64,000 nucleotides of DNA from Rugalucina vietnamica. Its lineage: Eukaryota; Mollusca; Bivalvia; Lucinida; Lucinidae. The stretch covers positions 744,001-808,000 of the forward strand of contig OZ024883.1 in NCBI GenBank assembly GCA_964017185.1, in the 5' to 3' direction. Position 1 is the stretch's first letter, and each line of letters opens with the position of its first letter. This document shows, piece after piece, positions 11,048 through 22,054 of the stretch. The translations under genes and the position numbers were made by a program. The notes under the pieces are model-generated. The model did no database searches. It was given only the letters and a program-made list of their open reading frames with translations, and was not told the origin of the DNA.

Positions 11048-11462
11048 TGAGCCTTCGCATGAGAGAACCAACAATTTGGAATTCCCACCACTAATGGCAC
11101 AAATCGGCTTTTACAGTCACAGAAGCAGACAAGGAGCTTGAAATTTCAGATATAAGAAGAAGAGATCACCTCTTTATAACACTATTGTTGGGGTCCAAGA
11201 CAGTTTCTGTGTTAGCTATCCAATCCGTGTTATAATGAGAGTAAAATGTATAGATATATAGCATAATTTGACCATTTGGGGTCCATGAATGGTCCGTGTT
11301 ATATCCAAAACCGTGCTGTAATGAACCGTGTTGTAAAGAGGTCCAGGTGTACTATCTGTGTAGCAAAAACAAAGGCGCTGATCAGCTGTGCATTTACTGC
11401 ACAGCTGAACTGCATCTTTGTTTTTGCAAATGCAGATTGTTGGTTTTCTGGTGCACCGGCTC
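11048..11462 (-). mobile_element. Family A MITE, copy 4, interrupted by family B
   Basis: The two halves (11048-11167 and 11343-11462) make one family A copy, GAGCCTTCGCATGAGAGAAC to GTTTTCTGGTGCACCGGCTC. The insertion lies between the AAGAAGAAGAG tract and the GTACTATC motif. Confidence 0.88.
11168..11342. mobile_element. Family B MITE (ACCTCTTTATAAC TIR) nested in family A
   Basis: 175 bp. TIRs ACCTCTTTATAAC / GTTGTAAAGAGGT; body with GGGGTCCA and CCGTGTTAT motifs as in the copies at 13376 and 58565. Confidence 0.8.
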
Positions 11463-12309
11463 AATTATCATTATCACCTGTCTTCAACATACAGTGAGGT
11501 TGAAAGTGGCAAAAGTTTCAAATAATGTCTAAATCATATCTTATTCATGTTCTTCTTGCCTTGTATAGTTAGAATCTTAGAATGAGATTGTATGAGTTAA
11601 TTTGTGCTTGTGATTTTTGTTTTCTTCTGTGCTTTTTTTTACACGAAATATTCTCTGATCTGGTCAATGAGCCTCAAATTTGTCCTGCTAATAAATACCA
11701 AAATAGCCCAAATAAATTGAAATTTCTGGCTTAGATCATCAAAGCCTGTGATTTATCCTGCTAATAAATGTTTAAATACATTTTGAAATTTTAACATTTA
11801 TGAGCAGGATAAATGTTAGTTTCAGCTGAGTTGAGCATGAAAAAAGTTTTATAATCTTGTGGCCTGGTGAAATCTTTGTCAAACGTGAATTTTTCAGAGC
11901 AAGAAACCACTACATTAACATCCAAACGGCATAAATTATCATTTGCTGGTATAGACTGTTTCTTAAAGTCTGTTTGTATAAATTTGAAAATGTGTGTATT
12001 TTAAAAAGACATTTGAAGGATTATGAAAAGTAAACAAATGATGTTGATATTGGGTATATTTGGACTTGTGGTGAGAAAATGAGTTGAAAACATAGGAAAT
12101 TCTCTTTCTGTGTACATGTAGATCTTACTGCGGCTTTGCATTTTAAGGGCATTTTCTCGTCTATTAGACACCTTATTTTGTTTTTGTTTATTTCATACTT
12201 GTGGTGTTTTTGTAGCCTTAGACCTAGTTGTAATAATTTTTGTGCTTGTTTTTGCGCTATAAGTTTGTTTGTCCAGTACTGTACAGAATGTCAAAAATAC
12301 ATAGAAAGT
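11463..12309. repeat. Mostly unassigned; contains family C repeat (TTTATCCTGC)
   Basis: At 11688-11868 an inverted repeat TTTATCCTGCTAATAAATG / CATTTATGAGCAGGATAAA is followed by CAGCTGAGTTGAGCATGAAA; the same sequence recurs at 34463-34606. Nothing is recognised in the rest. Confidence 0.5.
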
Positions 12310-12520
12310 GGAGCAGGGTAACATAGTGGTAGAGCATCGGACTCAAAATCGAGAGGTCCTGGGTTCAATCTCCACAGGTGGCACCTTGTTGTGTCCTTGT
12401 GCAAGACACATTAACTCCACAGAGTTCTGGTTAATACCTAGGAAGTGGTGGCTCCATTCCAACATGACATAAAATTGTTGACTGGGATGTTAAACCTCAA
12501 TACAAACAAACAGAAAATAC
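12310..12520 (+). mobile_element. tRNA-derived SINE, family 2
   Basis: The head has an A-box-like TAGTGGTAGAGCATCGGACT and B-box GGGTTCAATC in tRNA spacing. The body runs GTTGTGTCCTTGTGCAAGAC, the tail TTGACTGGGATGTTAAACCT, then an A-rich end with CAAA repeats. A full-length relative in opposite orientation is at 59163-59367. Confidence 0.8.
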
Positions 12521-13086
12521 ATTGAAGTCTAAATCAAAACTGCTTCTCTTGTGAAGAGTCATTGACCTATGAGTCAGAAGCCAAAGAAGCTTTTCCGTCA
12601 ATGTATGATACTGTATTTTTGTCATACTGTTATGGTACTTTATTGCTTCTCCTATTTTTTTTTTTTTTTTTTTTTTTTTTTCTGACATTTACATGACATT
12701 CACAATTTTCGACAAGTAGAGAAATAAAGATGGTTCAGGGATTATTACTAAGTTGTAAGATGACTTATTGTAAAGAAACAACAGCTTTACTGAACAGTAC
12801 TGAATAGTCATGGAATACCGTCTCTAATTGCCTGCTTTAAATACCATTTGATAAATGCAGGCTGTTCACAGCTTGAGCTGTTACAATATATTCTTTACAA
12901 ACAACCAAACTGAAATATCTAGTCACGTAACAATTGGAGAAAACTGATTATTATATTTGGCTGTATAAAACATCCGCATTTGAGAAATTTCTGTCATTGT
13001 TTTGTGTGTCCTTTTTGACATTTACAGAGAAAGAAAAATATCAATATTTTTAAGTCTAATCAAAATGTAACCAGTATTCATGAAAT
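12521..13086. other. Intergenic; long poly-T
   Basis: A T-run of about 27 bp lies at 12654-12681. No gene or family repeat seen. Confidence 0.4.
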
Positions 13087-13321
13087 GAGCCGCATCATGA
13101 GAAAACTCGATTTTTGCATATGCGAAAACAAAAGCGCAGATCAGCTGCGCAATAACTGCAAAGCTGATCAGCGCCTTTGTTTTCGCTACATGGATAGTAC
13201 AATTTCTCTTCTTCTTAAATCCGGAATTTCCAGCCTCTAGCCATCTTCTGTGCTTGTACAGCTCAGTTTGTGTTGAACCTGGTTGGAAACCCCGAAGACC
13301 AGTTTTCTTGTGTTTCGGCTC
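13087..13321 (+). mobile_element. Family A palindromic MITE, copy 5
   Basis: Full length, GAGCCGCATCATGAGAAAAC to AGTTTTCTTGTGTTTCGGCTC (20 of 21 terminal bases readable as TIR). Central palindrome about 62 bp. Confidence 0.92.
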
Positions 13322-13375
13322 AATCATTTCATTGTTTTGTTGTTGTCTGAATTACAGTTCTAGAAGTTTCAGTAT

Positions 13376-13550
13376 CAACCTCATTATAATGCTTTCTTTG
13401 GGGTCCATGGAAACAGACCATGTAAGAAGTGTAACCATGTTATAATGGGGTTACAATAGACATATAGCAGAATAATTCTTTTGGAAGCCATGACATGGCA
13501 GTGTTGTATTGAAAACTGCATTGTAATGAGGCATGTTATAATGGGGTTGA
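13376..13550. mobile_element. Family B MITE, copy 2
   Basis: AACCTCATTATAATGC at the left and GTTATAATGGGGTT at the right. The interior carries GGGGTCCATGGAAACAGACC and GCCATGACATGGC. Confidence 0.75.
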
Positions 13551-14282
13551 ACTGTACATTATTCTATTGGACCAGCCTTCTTTTTCTCTTAAGATTAATT
13601 TGCGCTTTTACTTTTTTGTTATTAGTCACCCTTACATTTAAGTTTTTCCTTTTGACTATCAATATGGCTGCTTTATATAATGCGCTATAGTAACTTGTTT
13701 TTCTGACTGCTAAGAATACCATTTTGATTGTTGTGATTTGGGTGAATGACCCTGTTTTATGAATTTTTGTCTCATTTGTATGTAAGTGCTATAGTCATGT
13801 TTTTTCTTCATACATTTGGAAGTGCTATACCTATTGTAAAGCTACATCATTAGAAAACTGACATATATACTTCAGCAAATGCTTACATTCTTGACCAGCC
13901 TGCGCAGCCACACAGATCAGGAACAGTACCTCAGTTCTTGGCCTATCTTTCTGATGGGACATTAAACTGAGGTCCTTTCTCCATATGAAATTAGCTCTTG
14001 GGTGGGATGTAATACGTCAGTCAGTACAACCAATTCAGTTGTCCTTACAGTGCTTCCCAAGTTCACAGGACCGTCTTACTGAGTCAGGTTAAAAAAATCA
14101 TTCAGTCGAGTAAAAATTTCTTTTGGTCCTATGAAAATTTGTTAAATCATTTCATAAATCGGTCCTGTGTAGTGGCAGTGTAGACCTTTTTGAATGTTGC
14201 AAACTACAAGTGCACATGTCAAGTTTTCTCCTGATATTGCCATCTGTTCTTAAATGATCTGTATTATTATGCATCAAACACA
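13551..14282. other. Intergenic with a decayed SINE tail
   Basis: 13905-14030 resembles a SINE tail (GGGACATTAAACTGAGGTCC, then TCTCCATATGAAATTAGCTC). The rest has no signal. Confidence 0.4.
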
Positions 14283-14562
14283 GCTTGATAATTGAGTTTA
14301 CAGCTTGAAAATACAGTTTACAGCTTGAAATACAGTTTACAGCTTGAAAAAAACAGTTAACAACTTGAAAATATAGTTTAGAACTAGAAAATTGAGTTTA
14401 CAACTTAAAAGTACAGTTTGAGCTTGTAAATTTAGTTTATAACTTGAAAATTGAGTTTACAACTTGAAAATACAGTTTTGAGCTTGAAAATATAGTTTAC
14501 AACTTGAAAATACAGTTTTGAGCTTGAACATATAGTTAACAACTTGAAAATACAGTTTACAG
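14283..14562 (+). repeat. Minisatellite, about 20-bp unit
   Basis: About 14 degenerate copies of CAGTTTACAGCTTGAAAATA in direct orientation. No open frame of note. Confidence 0.85.
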
Positions 14563-14852
14563 ATTTAATAGTAGCAGAGAGAACTTTTTCTCTATACTGT
14601 TGCTGGTCATGTCTCTTTATCTAAACTTTTATAAGAGTTCCAAAACAAAATTATACTTTATTATATCTTTTAAGTATTTACGCTTTGAATATTGATTCAC
14701 TAAATTAACAAAAGTCTTCAATAAAAAAATCAGTGTAAAATTATAAATAACTTATGATCAAACTTATGATTTGTTCTTTTTGTAAAGCCTCTCTTGCTTT
14801 TCTCCTGGTGCTTAACCCTCTGTGTACTAGAAATGACCAATGATTATTATTT

Positions 14853-15089
14853 GAGCCTCGTCATGAGAAAACCAGAGTTTTGCCTTTGCGAAAACAGGCA
14901 CAGATAGGCTGTGTAGTACATGTTACTGCACAGTTGATCACCGCCTTTGATTTCGCTTCAGGGGTAGTAAAATACCTCTTCTAAAATCGAAAATTTCAGG
15001 CTTTTAGCTTTCTTCTGTGACTGTTAAGGCGGGTTTGTGTCGAGCCTGGTCAGAAATGCAAATTGTTGGTTTTCTCAAGCGTAGGCTCA
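14853..15089 (+). mobile_element. Family A MITE, copy 6
   Basis: GAGCCTCGTCATGAGAAAAC to GGTTTTCTCAAGCGTAGGCTC end; the palindrome arms have diverged (TGTGTAGTACATGTTACTGCA). Confidence 0.85.
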
Positions 15090-15097
15090 TTCATTAG

Positions 15098-15342
15098 GAA
15101 AACACGCCCGTGCAATATACAGAGATTTTTAAAGTTGTCAAAAATGAAAATTTTCAATAGAAAAATTCTGATATTTTTCTTATTTTTGCTCAAAACATAG
15201 ATTGTGGGTACTCGTTAGAACAAGTACCCACAATCTATATTTTGGAGCAAAAATAAGAAAAATAGGTATACCCCAGCATACCCCAGTTTTGCTAGATAAA
15301 AGTGGGGTTCAAGGGGGTATACATTACACGGACATGTTTTCC
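15098..15342 (+). mobile_element. Family D hairpin MITE, copy 1
   Basis: TIR GAAAACACGCCCGTGCAATA at the left, mirrored at the right by TACACGGACATGTTTTCC. A long internal palindrome is built on TTGCTCAAAACATAGATTGT GGGTACTCG ... and its reverse. The 3' third carries GTATACCCC...GGGGGTATAC inverted pairs. It lies 8 bp from a family A copy. Confidence 0.88.
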
Positions 15343-16165
15343 TGATGTATGCGCTCAAATAAACCATGTTAACTTACAATTTTATTGTAGTATTTCTGAG
15401 TTATTGATTGCGAAAAACAACAACGTGTAGTTTTGAGTTGATTGATGATTATCTTAGTTTACACATTGAAGTGCAAGAAGTCCTGCACTATATTTGCTAT
15501 CAGTGTTGAGATCAATTTTATTGAAATATGGAAATATTTTGCCTTAAAGACCTTCGGCAGTGTTTTTTTTTATCAATGAAAGAAAAAGTCAACAGCAGTC
15601 AAGTCATTATTTTGGCATAAATGTTAGTTTGATGTACAATCAAGAAAATATCATAGAATCATTTGAAAAAAAAAATCCTGAAAAATAAAAGTGGTGCATT
15701 TCTAATGCGTCTCCATAGTTGCCACAGGTATGACTTAAGAGTTGAGAATTTTATATAAGATCTTGTGTAGTAACGTATATAACAAAACTCATTCCATATT
15801 CTCAATAAACCATGTAAAGATACTGTTGGTTTTTGTACTTCCTTCAATCCTTTGGCTCAGTTTTGAATAATGTTACCCACATAAATGCTAATTCTAGTTA
15901 GATTGTAGGAGCAAATCACCCAGACTTTATCTCTCCCCAGGTTTGGTTGTTTGCCCCTTGAGAAATACATGGGTTGCTTTTGCTTCCAGTCAAAGCTTAT
16001 AACTAACTGACCAACCACCTGACTACTGGTTACATACTTACATCAAAATCTTAAAACTTGTCATACTGTGCTTTAAGTTACCAATCTGTAAAACACGCTA
16101 ACAGTTCTACAATGCGGTGGTTGTTAGTTGATTTGGAATAACCATTTTAACTTCCCACAAACAGC
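15343..16165. other. Intergenic, decayed SINE-like piece
   Basis: 15840-16050 resembles parts of the SINE at 25868-26360 (CAAAGCTTATAACTAACTGACC versus GTAAAGCTTATACACTACTGACC). No gene recognised. Confidence 0.4.
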
Positions 16166-16170
16166 TAAGT

Positions 16171-16974
16171 TGTTACGACCTAGCGTAACTAGACAGGTAC
16201 AGCGAAAAACAACCAAGTAATTTAAACTTAACAATATTTAATCAAACAAATAAATGCTGCAAATACATAAAAACAAACAAACAGATAAGTAAATAAATAA
16301 ATAAATAACTTACAAAGTTAATGTCAAATTAGTCCTTGTCCCTCAAATGTAAGTCCACAATCCAGTAACCAGAATATGAGCACATGTATATTTTAATCCA
16401 CACTTTTATTCTAATCCAAAACACTAGTGAAACAACCAAAATTATATACTTTAAACCACTTCAAATTTCTGAATACCTACGACTGAATTGGGACCTATAT
16501 TTATACATCTAAGGAAATTCTCCAGGTTTCTAGAGAATGATATAATAAACTTTTCTCTAGAAAAGAAACGAACTAAACGAAAGTTCTTTTAAATTCTCCA
16601 AAGAGAATTTAGAATTCTCCAGAGAGAATTCAAGGCCGCAACGACCATCAAGACTAAACGAGAGTCCACTAGACCCTTCGAGATCTCAGTATACATAGTC
16701 CAAATATATTTTTAACTTATGGTAAAAAAACACTAACTCCATTTTCATCTGGAATTATCCACAAAGTGCTCATAGAATTTTCTATATTTCTAAATTATAT
16801 AACAGTGATAAAAATAATCAATGACATTCTTCTACAAAGTTCTAGATAATAAATTGTAGAAACATAAGAAATATATATTAATTAATTAGGTTACTCCCCT
16901 TTGATTATATATATATAAATTATAAGTAATAGCTTTTAAAAGAATCAATATTATTGAATCAATTATATATAACA
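16171..16974 (-). repeat. 3' LTR of the Gmr1-like element
   Basis: 804 bp, reads TGTTATATATAATTGATTCA ... GTCGTAACA on the minus strand. It contains (AAAT)n and a TTCTCCAGAGAGAATTC-type inverted region. It differs from the 5' LTR by ATAAGAA versus ATAAAAAGAA and one A/G change. Confidence 0.95.
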
Positions 16975-16986
16975 CTTCCCTTCTTC
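16975..16986 (-). other. Polypurine tract
   Basis: GAAGAAGGGAAG on the minus strand directly precedes the 3' LTR, the expected site for plus-strand priming. Confidence 0.85.
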
Positions 16987-17058
16987 AATGAAAAGAAAGT
17001 TTTGTGAAATAAAACTTTCTTTTGCAATACTCATATGCAAACATACAAGGCAAAACTG

Positions 17059-20000
17059 TCAAGCTCTTGAAAGGGTGTCTGGAATTATATTATCTCTACC
17101 TTTTATGTGTCTAATGTCAAGATTGTGCTCTTGCAACATGAGACTCCATCTGAGCAAACGCTGATTCTTGTTTTTCATTTTGTGTATGAAGGTCAGTGGA
17201 TTGTGATCACTGAAGACGACAATTGGTGAATTTGCAGAAGACAGATACACTTGAAAGTGTTGAAGGGCAAGAATAAGAGATAGACATTCTTTCTCTATAG
17301 TAGAATAATTTCTTTGATGTTTGTCAAACTTCTTTGAAAAGTAACAAACAGGATGATCAACACCATTGTCATCTTCTTGTAACAATACACTGCCTGCACC
17401 AACATCACTTGCATCCACCGCCATTTTGAATTCTCTGTCAAAGCGTGGTGCTGATAGAACTGGAGCACTCTTAAGTATGGCCTTTAACTGATCAAAAGAC
17501 TTCTGACAAGCCTCAGACCAAACATACCTGACCTTCTTACCAAGTAAATTTGTCAAAGGCTCAGCTATAACTGAAAAATTATTACAGAACTTTCTGTAAT
17601 ATCCAGCCATACCCAAAAAGCGCATCAGTTGCCGTTTTCCTGTAGGTACAGGAAAATCTGATATAGCCTCAACTTTGGCTTCTACAGGTCTGACCTGACC
17701 TTGTCCAACAATATGTCCTAGAAATGTCAAACTAGCATGGCAAAATTCACTTTTCGGTAAGTTTATTGTCAGTTTAGCATCACTGAGTCTTTTGAAGAAT
17801 TCTCTGATGATCTCCAGGTGTTGTTTCCACTCTTCACTGTAGATGATGGCATCGTCGATGTAAGCTTTACACCCATCCAGACCGAAAATCAAACTATTAA
17901 CCAAGCGCTGAAATGTTGCTGGAGAGTTTTTCATGCCAAAAGGCATCACTTTATATTGATAAAGTCCATCAGGAGTAACAAATGCCGAGATCTCCTTTGC
18001 TCTGTCTGTAAGTGGAATCTGCCAAAACCCTTTCAAAAGATCGAATTTCGTCACATATTTGGCGTGACCAATGTTGTCGATGCAGTCATCAATTCTTGGT
18101 ATGGGAAATGTGTCAGTTTTTGTGACAGAATTCACTTTTCTATAGTCTGTGCACATTCGAAATGTCCCATCAGATTTTGGCACAAGTATACAAGGAGAAC
18201 TCCATTCACTTTGACTAGGTTCTATAAAGTCATTGTCCAGCAGATACTTAACTTCTTTCCTGAGATATTGTTGTCTTTCAGGATGAAGTCTATACGGATG
18301 TTGTTTCACCGGTTTTGCTCCTTCAATAATGTCTACATCATGGTAGATTTTATCGGTTCTGGATGGAATGTCCGGAAATAAGTGCTCATATTCAAGAATT
18401 AATTGTTTGAGTTCATGTTTCTTGTCCGGATCTAGATGTGACAGTTTCTGATCGAGGTCATGCAGAATGTCAGAATTCTGGAGTTTTGAGGATAATGGTT
18501 CACAGTTCACAGAGTTCATTTCTTCAAAGTCTGTCTGATTTTGTTCATGAGGGACAGAATTAACTATGCTTACTGAGGAAATAACTGAACTATCATTATC
18601 ACTATCCCTATCAATGTACTTTTTAAGCATGTTAATATGACATAATTGTTTTTGCTTGCGCCTCCCAGGAGTGTTAACAATGTAATTTACATCACTTAAC
18701 CTTTTCTCAACAGTATATGGACCATAATATCTAGCTTGTAATGGCCTGCCAGGAATGGGCAAAAGAGCAATCACCTTGTCTCCAGGGTCAAAATTTCTGT
18801 TCTGAGCATTTTCATCAAAATGCAACTTCATTTTGCTCTGAGCTGACTTAAGATTGGACCGAGCAACTTCCCAAGCTTTTGTCAATCTAGTTTTGAAGTC
18901 AGACACATACTGAAGTAAGTTCAAAGGACTGTCATTACTTGAAAGAAACTTCTCTTTCATAAGTTTTAAAGGTCCACGAACAGTGTGTCCGAAAACAAGT
19001 TCAAACGGACTGAACCCAAGAGACTCTTGTACTGACTCTCTGACAGCAAATAATAGCAAATGTATGCCTTCATCCCAATCTTTTTCGGTGTCAAAACAGT
19101 AAGATCTGATCATGTTCTTCAAAGTTTGATGGAATCTTTCCAAAGCACCTTGACTTTCAGGATGATAAGCTGATGACTTGTATTGTTTAATGCCAAGTTC
19201 ATGCATTACTTGCTGAAATGTTCCTGACATAAAATTGGAACCCTGATCTGATTGGACTGATTTTGGAAGACCTACAAGTGTGAAAAACTTTACAAGGGCC
19301 TTAACTATTGTTTTCGTCTTGATATTCCTGAGTGGAATTGCTTCAGGAAAACGTGTTGAAGCACACATTATAGTCAAGAGATATTGGCAACCTGATTTAG
19401 TCTTGGGTAACGGACCTACACAGTCAATGATAATCCTACTAAATGGTTCATCAAATGCAGGAATAGGCTGTAAATTAGCTTTTGGAATAGTCTGATTAGG
19501 TTTTCCTACCATTTGACAAGTGTGACAGGATTTGCAATGTTGGGAAACATCAGATTTTAATCCTGGCCAGTAGAAATGCTTGAGAATTTTGTGGTAAGTC
19601 TTATTTATCCCTAAATGACCTGACATGGGAGTTTCATGGGCCAAGTTTAAGATTTCAGGACGATAAGCCTTAGGAACCACAATTTGGTGATTTATGGTCC
19701 ATTCGTCTTCCGCTGAAACATCAGGAGGACGCCATTTTCTCATTAAGATGTCATTTTTGACATAAAAACAAACAGGAACCTGAGAAATTTCATTTTCATC
19801 TAAAGCCCTTTCAAATAAAGGCGAGATTTCAGGATCACTGTGCTGTTCTTGACAAAGTTGTGACCTTGACATTTGGTCGTGACCTTGGTCAAAAATTGAA
19901 GGTGAAAGGTCATTGTCTGACCTTTGATTGTTGAAGTCAGTTTGACTTGAAGAAAGAGATTTTGAAATCTCATCATGAAAAGACTGACCTATAAAAGTGT

Positions 20001-21978
20001 CAGTTAAGTCAACATCCTGTATCCCATCATTCAATTTGACTTTCTTTGCCATAGCCCTTGTAACGGCACATGAAGGGTAAAGATCAGGAATTTCCTGCTC
20101 AATGGGATCAGGCAATTGATCCTCACAAGGTGTATTGGTCAAAAGTGGGTTTACCACAACCTTATCTCCGGCTAAGTCATTGCCTAATAGCAAGTGAACA
20201 CCTTTAAAAGGTAAAGAAGGCCTAATACCTACAGCCACAGGACCAGAAACTAAGTCTGAAGACAAATAAATGTTATGGAGCGGTACATTAACAAATCCAC
20301 ACTCTACTCCCTGAATAAGGACACTTGTCCCAGTTGAAGTCTTCTCGGAAAAAGGCAGGGTATCTGCTAAAATAAGAGACTGAGAAGCTCCGGTATCTCG
20401 TAAGATTTTAATAGGGGTAGACTGGGCAGAATCACTAGTAAGTGACACAAAACCTTCTGATAAGAATGGTTCATAAATCTCCATAATACAATCAGTCGCA
20501 GACGTTTTGGCCAAAATAGGATTTTCATCCTGAATAATCGACTGTGGTTTTGACCTTAAAGAAGTAAGACCTGTTGGTCTAGAATTATTTTGATTTTGTC
20601 TCTCTTTTCTTCTTTTCAAAGTTTCACATTCAGAAATGACGTGACCGTCACCTTTACAATAATTGCAAAACAGCCGGGGTGAGTATGAGGATCTTTGACC
20701 TTTGTTTTCACTAGTATCTTTATTTTTAGGATTATGTGAAGGACTGGAACTATCAGCTGTTAGTCCAGCTTGTGGTTGTGGATTAGGTTGAGGAGAATTA
20801 TTTCTCTGTTGAGGGTTAAATGGTTTTGACTGAGGTGTATTAGGTTTAAATTGAGGGTTAAAAGGTTTCTTGTAAGGCTTATTTACAAAAGACACCTTAT
20901 GAGTCAAAGCATAATCATCAGCTAATCGTGCTGCTACATCTAAAGTTTCTACTTCCCTTTCGTCAAGAAAAGATTTGACATCAGAGTGTATGCATCGTTT
21001 GAACTCTTCAACAAGCATGAGCTGTCTTAATTTTGCATGATCAGACTTTACATCCTTTGAAGAACACCACCTATCAAATAATTGCTCCTTAGTTCTAGCA
21101 AATTCTACATGGGTTTGGTCATGTTCTTTCCTACAATTTCTGAATTTCTGCCTATAAGCTTCAGGTACTAACTCATAAGCCTTAAGAATCAGATTTTTGA
21201 CTGTGTCATAATCTGAACTTTGATCAAGTGGAAGCTGAGTGTAAATTTCTCGAGCTTTACCAATAACAACACTCTGTAGAAGCAAGGTCCAATGCTCTTT
21301 TGGCCATTTCAAATTTTCTGCTACCTTCTCAAAATGTAAAAAGTACTTATCTACTTCTTTTTCTTGAAATGGAGGAACGAGCCTGATATGCTTTGTAACA
21401 TCAAATACTTTACTAGGATCAAAAGACACAGGAGGCATTGATTTACTGCTTAATTCAAGCTCTTTCATTTTAATATCATAATGCATTCTTTCTTTTTCAA
21501 GTTCTATTTCTTTTAACATTTCTCTGTGTTTTTCCTTCTCTCGTTCTTCCATTTCCCTTTGTTTTTCTTTCTCTCTTTCTTCCATTGCTAACTTTTGTTT
21601 TTCAAGCTCTAACTTTTCTTTTTGCATTCTTTCTTCCCTTTCTTCCTTATCTGCCCTTCTTTTTTCTTCAAATTCTAATCTTAATTTTTCCAGTTCAAGA
21701 TGCCTTTTTAATTCTAACTCTTTCAACTGTATGTCGGTTTGTGAGACCATAATTAGAGATGTAGCTGAGGGTTCAAAAAATTCCTCATCAACAAGAAACT
21801 GAATGATAACATTCTTAATTTCACGTTTTAACATAGATGTTTTGACATCAGGTATGCTATAATGACTAGCAATGTCTAAAAGATCACTCTTTTTGGCCAA
21901 GTTTAACAGCTCTTGAGAAGGCCCAGCAATGAAATCTTCAAGTTTGAATAACATGGTTGCTTTTTGCTGGTATGACAA
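17059..21978 (-). CDS. Gag-Pol polyprotein, integrase before reverse transcriptase
   Basis: One uninterrupted frame of 1639 residues. Gag: an N-terminal helical region, a Glu/Lys coiled coil (about 83-180), a capsid/SCAN-like helical domain (about 195-360), a Pro/Gln-rich stretch, and zinc knuckle CNYCKGDGHVISEC (438-451). Protease: DTGA at 528-531. Integrase: His/Cys zinc site (H781, H788, C818, C821), catalytic D852, D911 and E947 with D(35)E spacing, then a GPY motif near 1086. Reverse transcriptase follows: SSPCILVPKSDGTFRMCTDY near 1260, MPFGM, and YIDD at 1373-1376. RNase H: D1522, E1562, D1591 and D1629 or D1634. Typical gypsy pol runs PR-RT-RH-INT; here it is PR-INT-RT-RH. No frameshift separates gag and pol. 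No envelope frame is present. The start is 76 nt inside the 5' LTR border and is the first ATG of the frame. Confidence 0.95.
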   Translation of the reverse strand: MSYQQKATMLFKLEDFIAGPSQELLNLAKKSDLLDIASHYSIPDVKTSMLKREIKNVIIQFLVDEEFFEPSATSLIMVSQTDIQLKELELKRHLELEKLRLEFEEKRRADKEEREERMQKEKLELEKQKLAMEEREKEKQREMEEREKEKHREMLKEIELEKERMHYDIKMKELELSSKSMPPVSFDPSKVFDVTKHIRLVPPFQEKEVDKYFLHFEKVAENLKWPKEHWTLLLQSVVIGKAREIYTQLPLDQSSDYDTVKNLILKAYELVPEAYRQKFRNCRKEHDQTHVEFARTKEQLFDRWCSSKDVKSDHAKLRQLMLVEEFKRCIHSDVKSFLDEREVETLDVAARLADDYALTHKVSFVNKPYKKPFNPQFKPNTPQSKPFNPQQRNNSPQPNPQPQAGLTADSSSPSHNPKNKDTSENKGQRSSYSPRLFCNYCKGDGHVISECETLKRRKERQNQNNSRPTGLTSLRSKPQSIIQDENPILAKTSATDCIMEIYEPFLSEGFVSLTSDSAQSTPIKILRDTGASQSLILADTLPFSEKTSTGTSVLIQGVECGFVNVPLHNIYLSSDLVSGPVAVGIRPSLPFKGVHLLLGNDLAGDKVVVNPLLTNTPCEDQLPDPIEQEIPDLYPSCAVTRAMAKKVKLNDGIQDVDLTDTFIGQSFHDEISKSLSSSQTDFNNQRSDNDLSPSIFDQGHDQMSRSQLCQEQHSDPEISPLFERALDENEISQVPVCFYVKNDILMRKWRPPDVSAEDEWTINHQIVVPKAYRPEILNLAHETPMSGHLGINKTYHKILKHFYWPGLKSDVSQHCKSCHTCQMVGKPNQTIPKANLQPIPAFDEPFSRIIIDCVGPLPKTKSGCQYLLTIMCASTRFPEAIPLRNIKTKTIVKALVKFFTLVGLPKSVQSDQGSNFMSGTFQQVMHELGIKQYKSSAYHPESQGALERFHQTLKNMIRSYCFDTEKDWDEGIHLLLFAVRESVQESLGFSPFELVFGHTVRGPLKLMKEKFLSSNDSPLNLLQYVSDFKTRLTKAWEVARSNLKSAQSKMKLHFDENAQNRNFDPGDKVIALLPIPGRPLQARYYGPYTVEKRLSDVNYIVNTPGRRKQKQLCHINMLKKYIDRDSDNDSSVISSVSIVNSVPHEQNQTDFEEMNSVNCEPLSSKLQNSDILHDLDQKLSHLDPDKKHELKQLILEYEHLFPDIPSRTDKIYHDVDIIEGAKPVKQHPYRLHPERQQYLRKEVKYLLDNDFIEPSQSEWSSPCILVPKSDGTFRMCTDYRKVNSVTKTDTFPIPRIDDCIDNIGHAKYVTKFDLLKGFWQIPLTDRAKEISAFVTPDGLYQYKVMPFGMKNSPATFQRLVNSLIFGLDGCKAYIDDAIIYSEEWKQHLEIIREFFKRLSDAKLTINLPKSEFCHASLTFLGHIVGQGQVRPVEAKVEAISDFPVPTGKRQLMRFLGMAGYYRKFCNNFSVIAEPLTNLLGKKVRYVWSEACQKSFDQLKAILKSAPVLSAPRFDREFKMAVDASDVGAGSVLLQEDDNGVDHPVCYFSKKFDKHQRNYSTIEKECLSLILALQHFQVYLSSANSPIVVFSDHNPLTFIHKMKNKNQRLLRWSLMLQEHNLDIRHIKGRDNIIPDTLSRA

Positions 21979-22031
21979 TCAATAAATATCTTTTCAAATT
22001 CAGAATAAAATAGGTGCACAAAATGTTCAAT

Positions 22032-22049
22032 CCCGGCTCAGAGCCCCCA
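22032..22049 (-). other. Primer-binding site
   Basis: TGGGGGCTCTGAGCCGGG on the minus strand, 5 nt from the 5' LTR. The complement CCCGGCTCAGAGCCCCCA looks like a tRNA 3' end with CCA and discriminator C, which would suit a proline-type tRNA; match by eye only. Confidence 0.75.
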
Positions 22050-22054
22050 AAATC

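Noticed and set aside
17818..19495. Plus-strand frames inside the retrotransposon
   Set aside because: Antisense shadows of the gag-pol frame.
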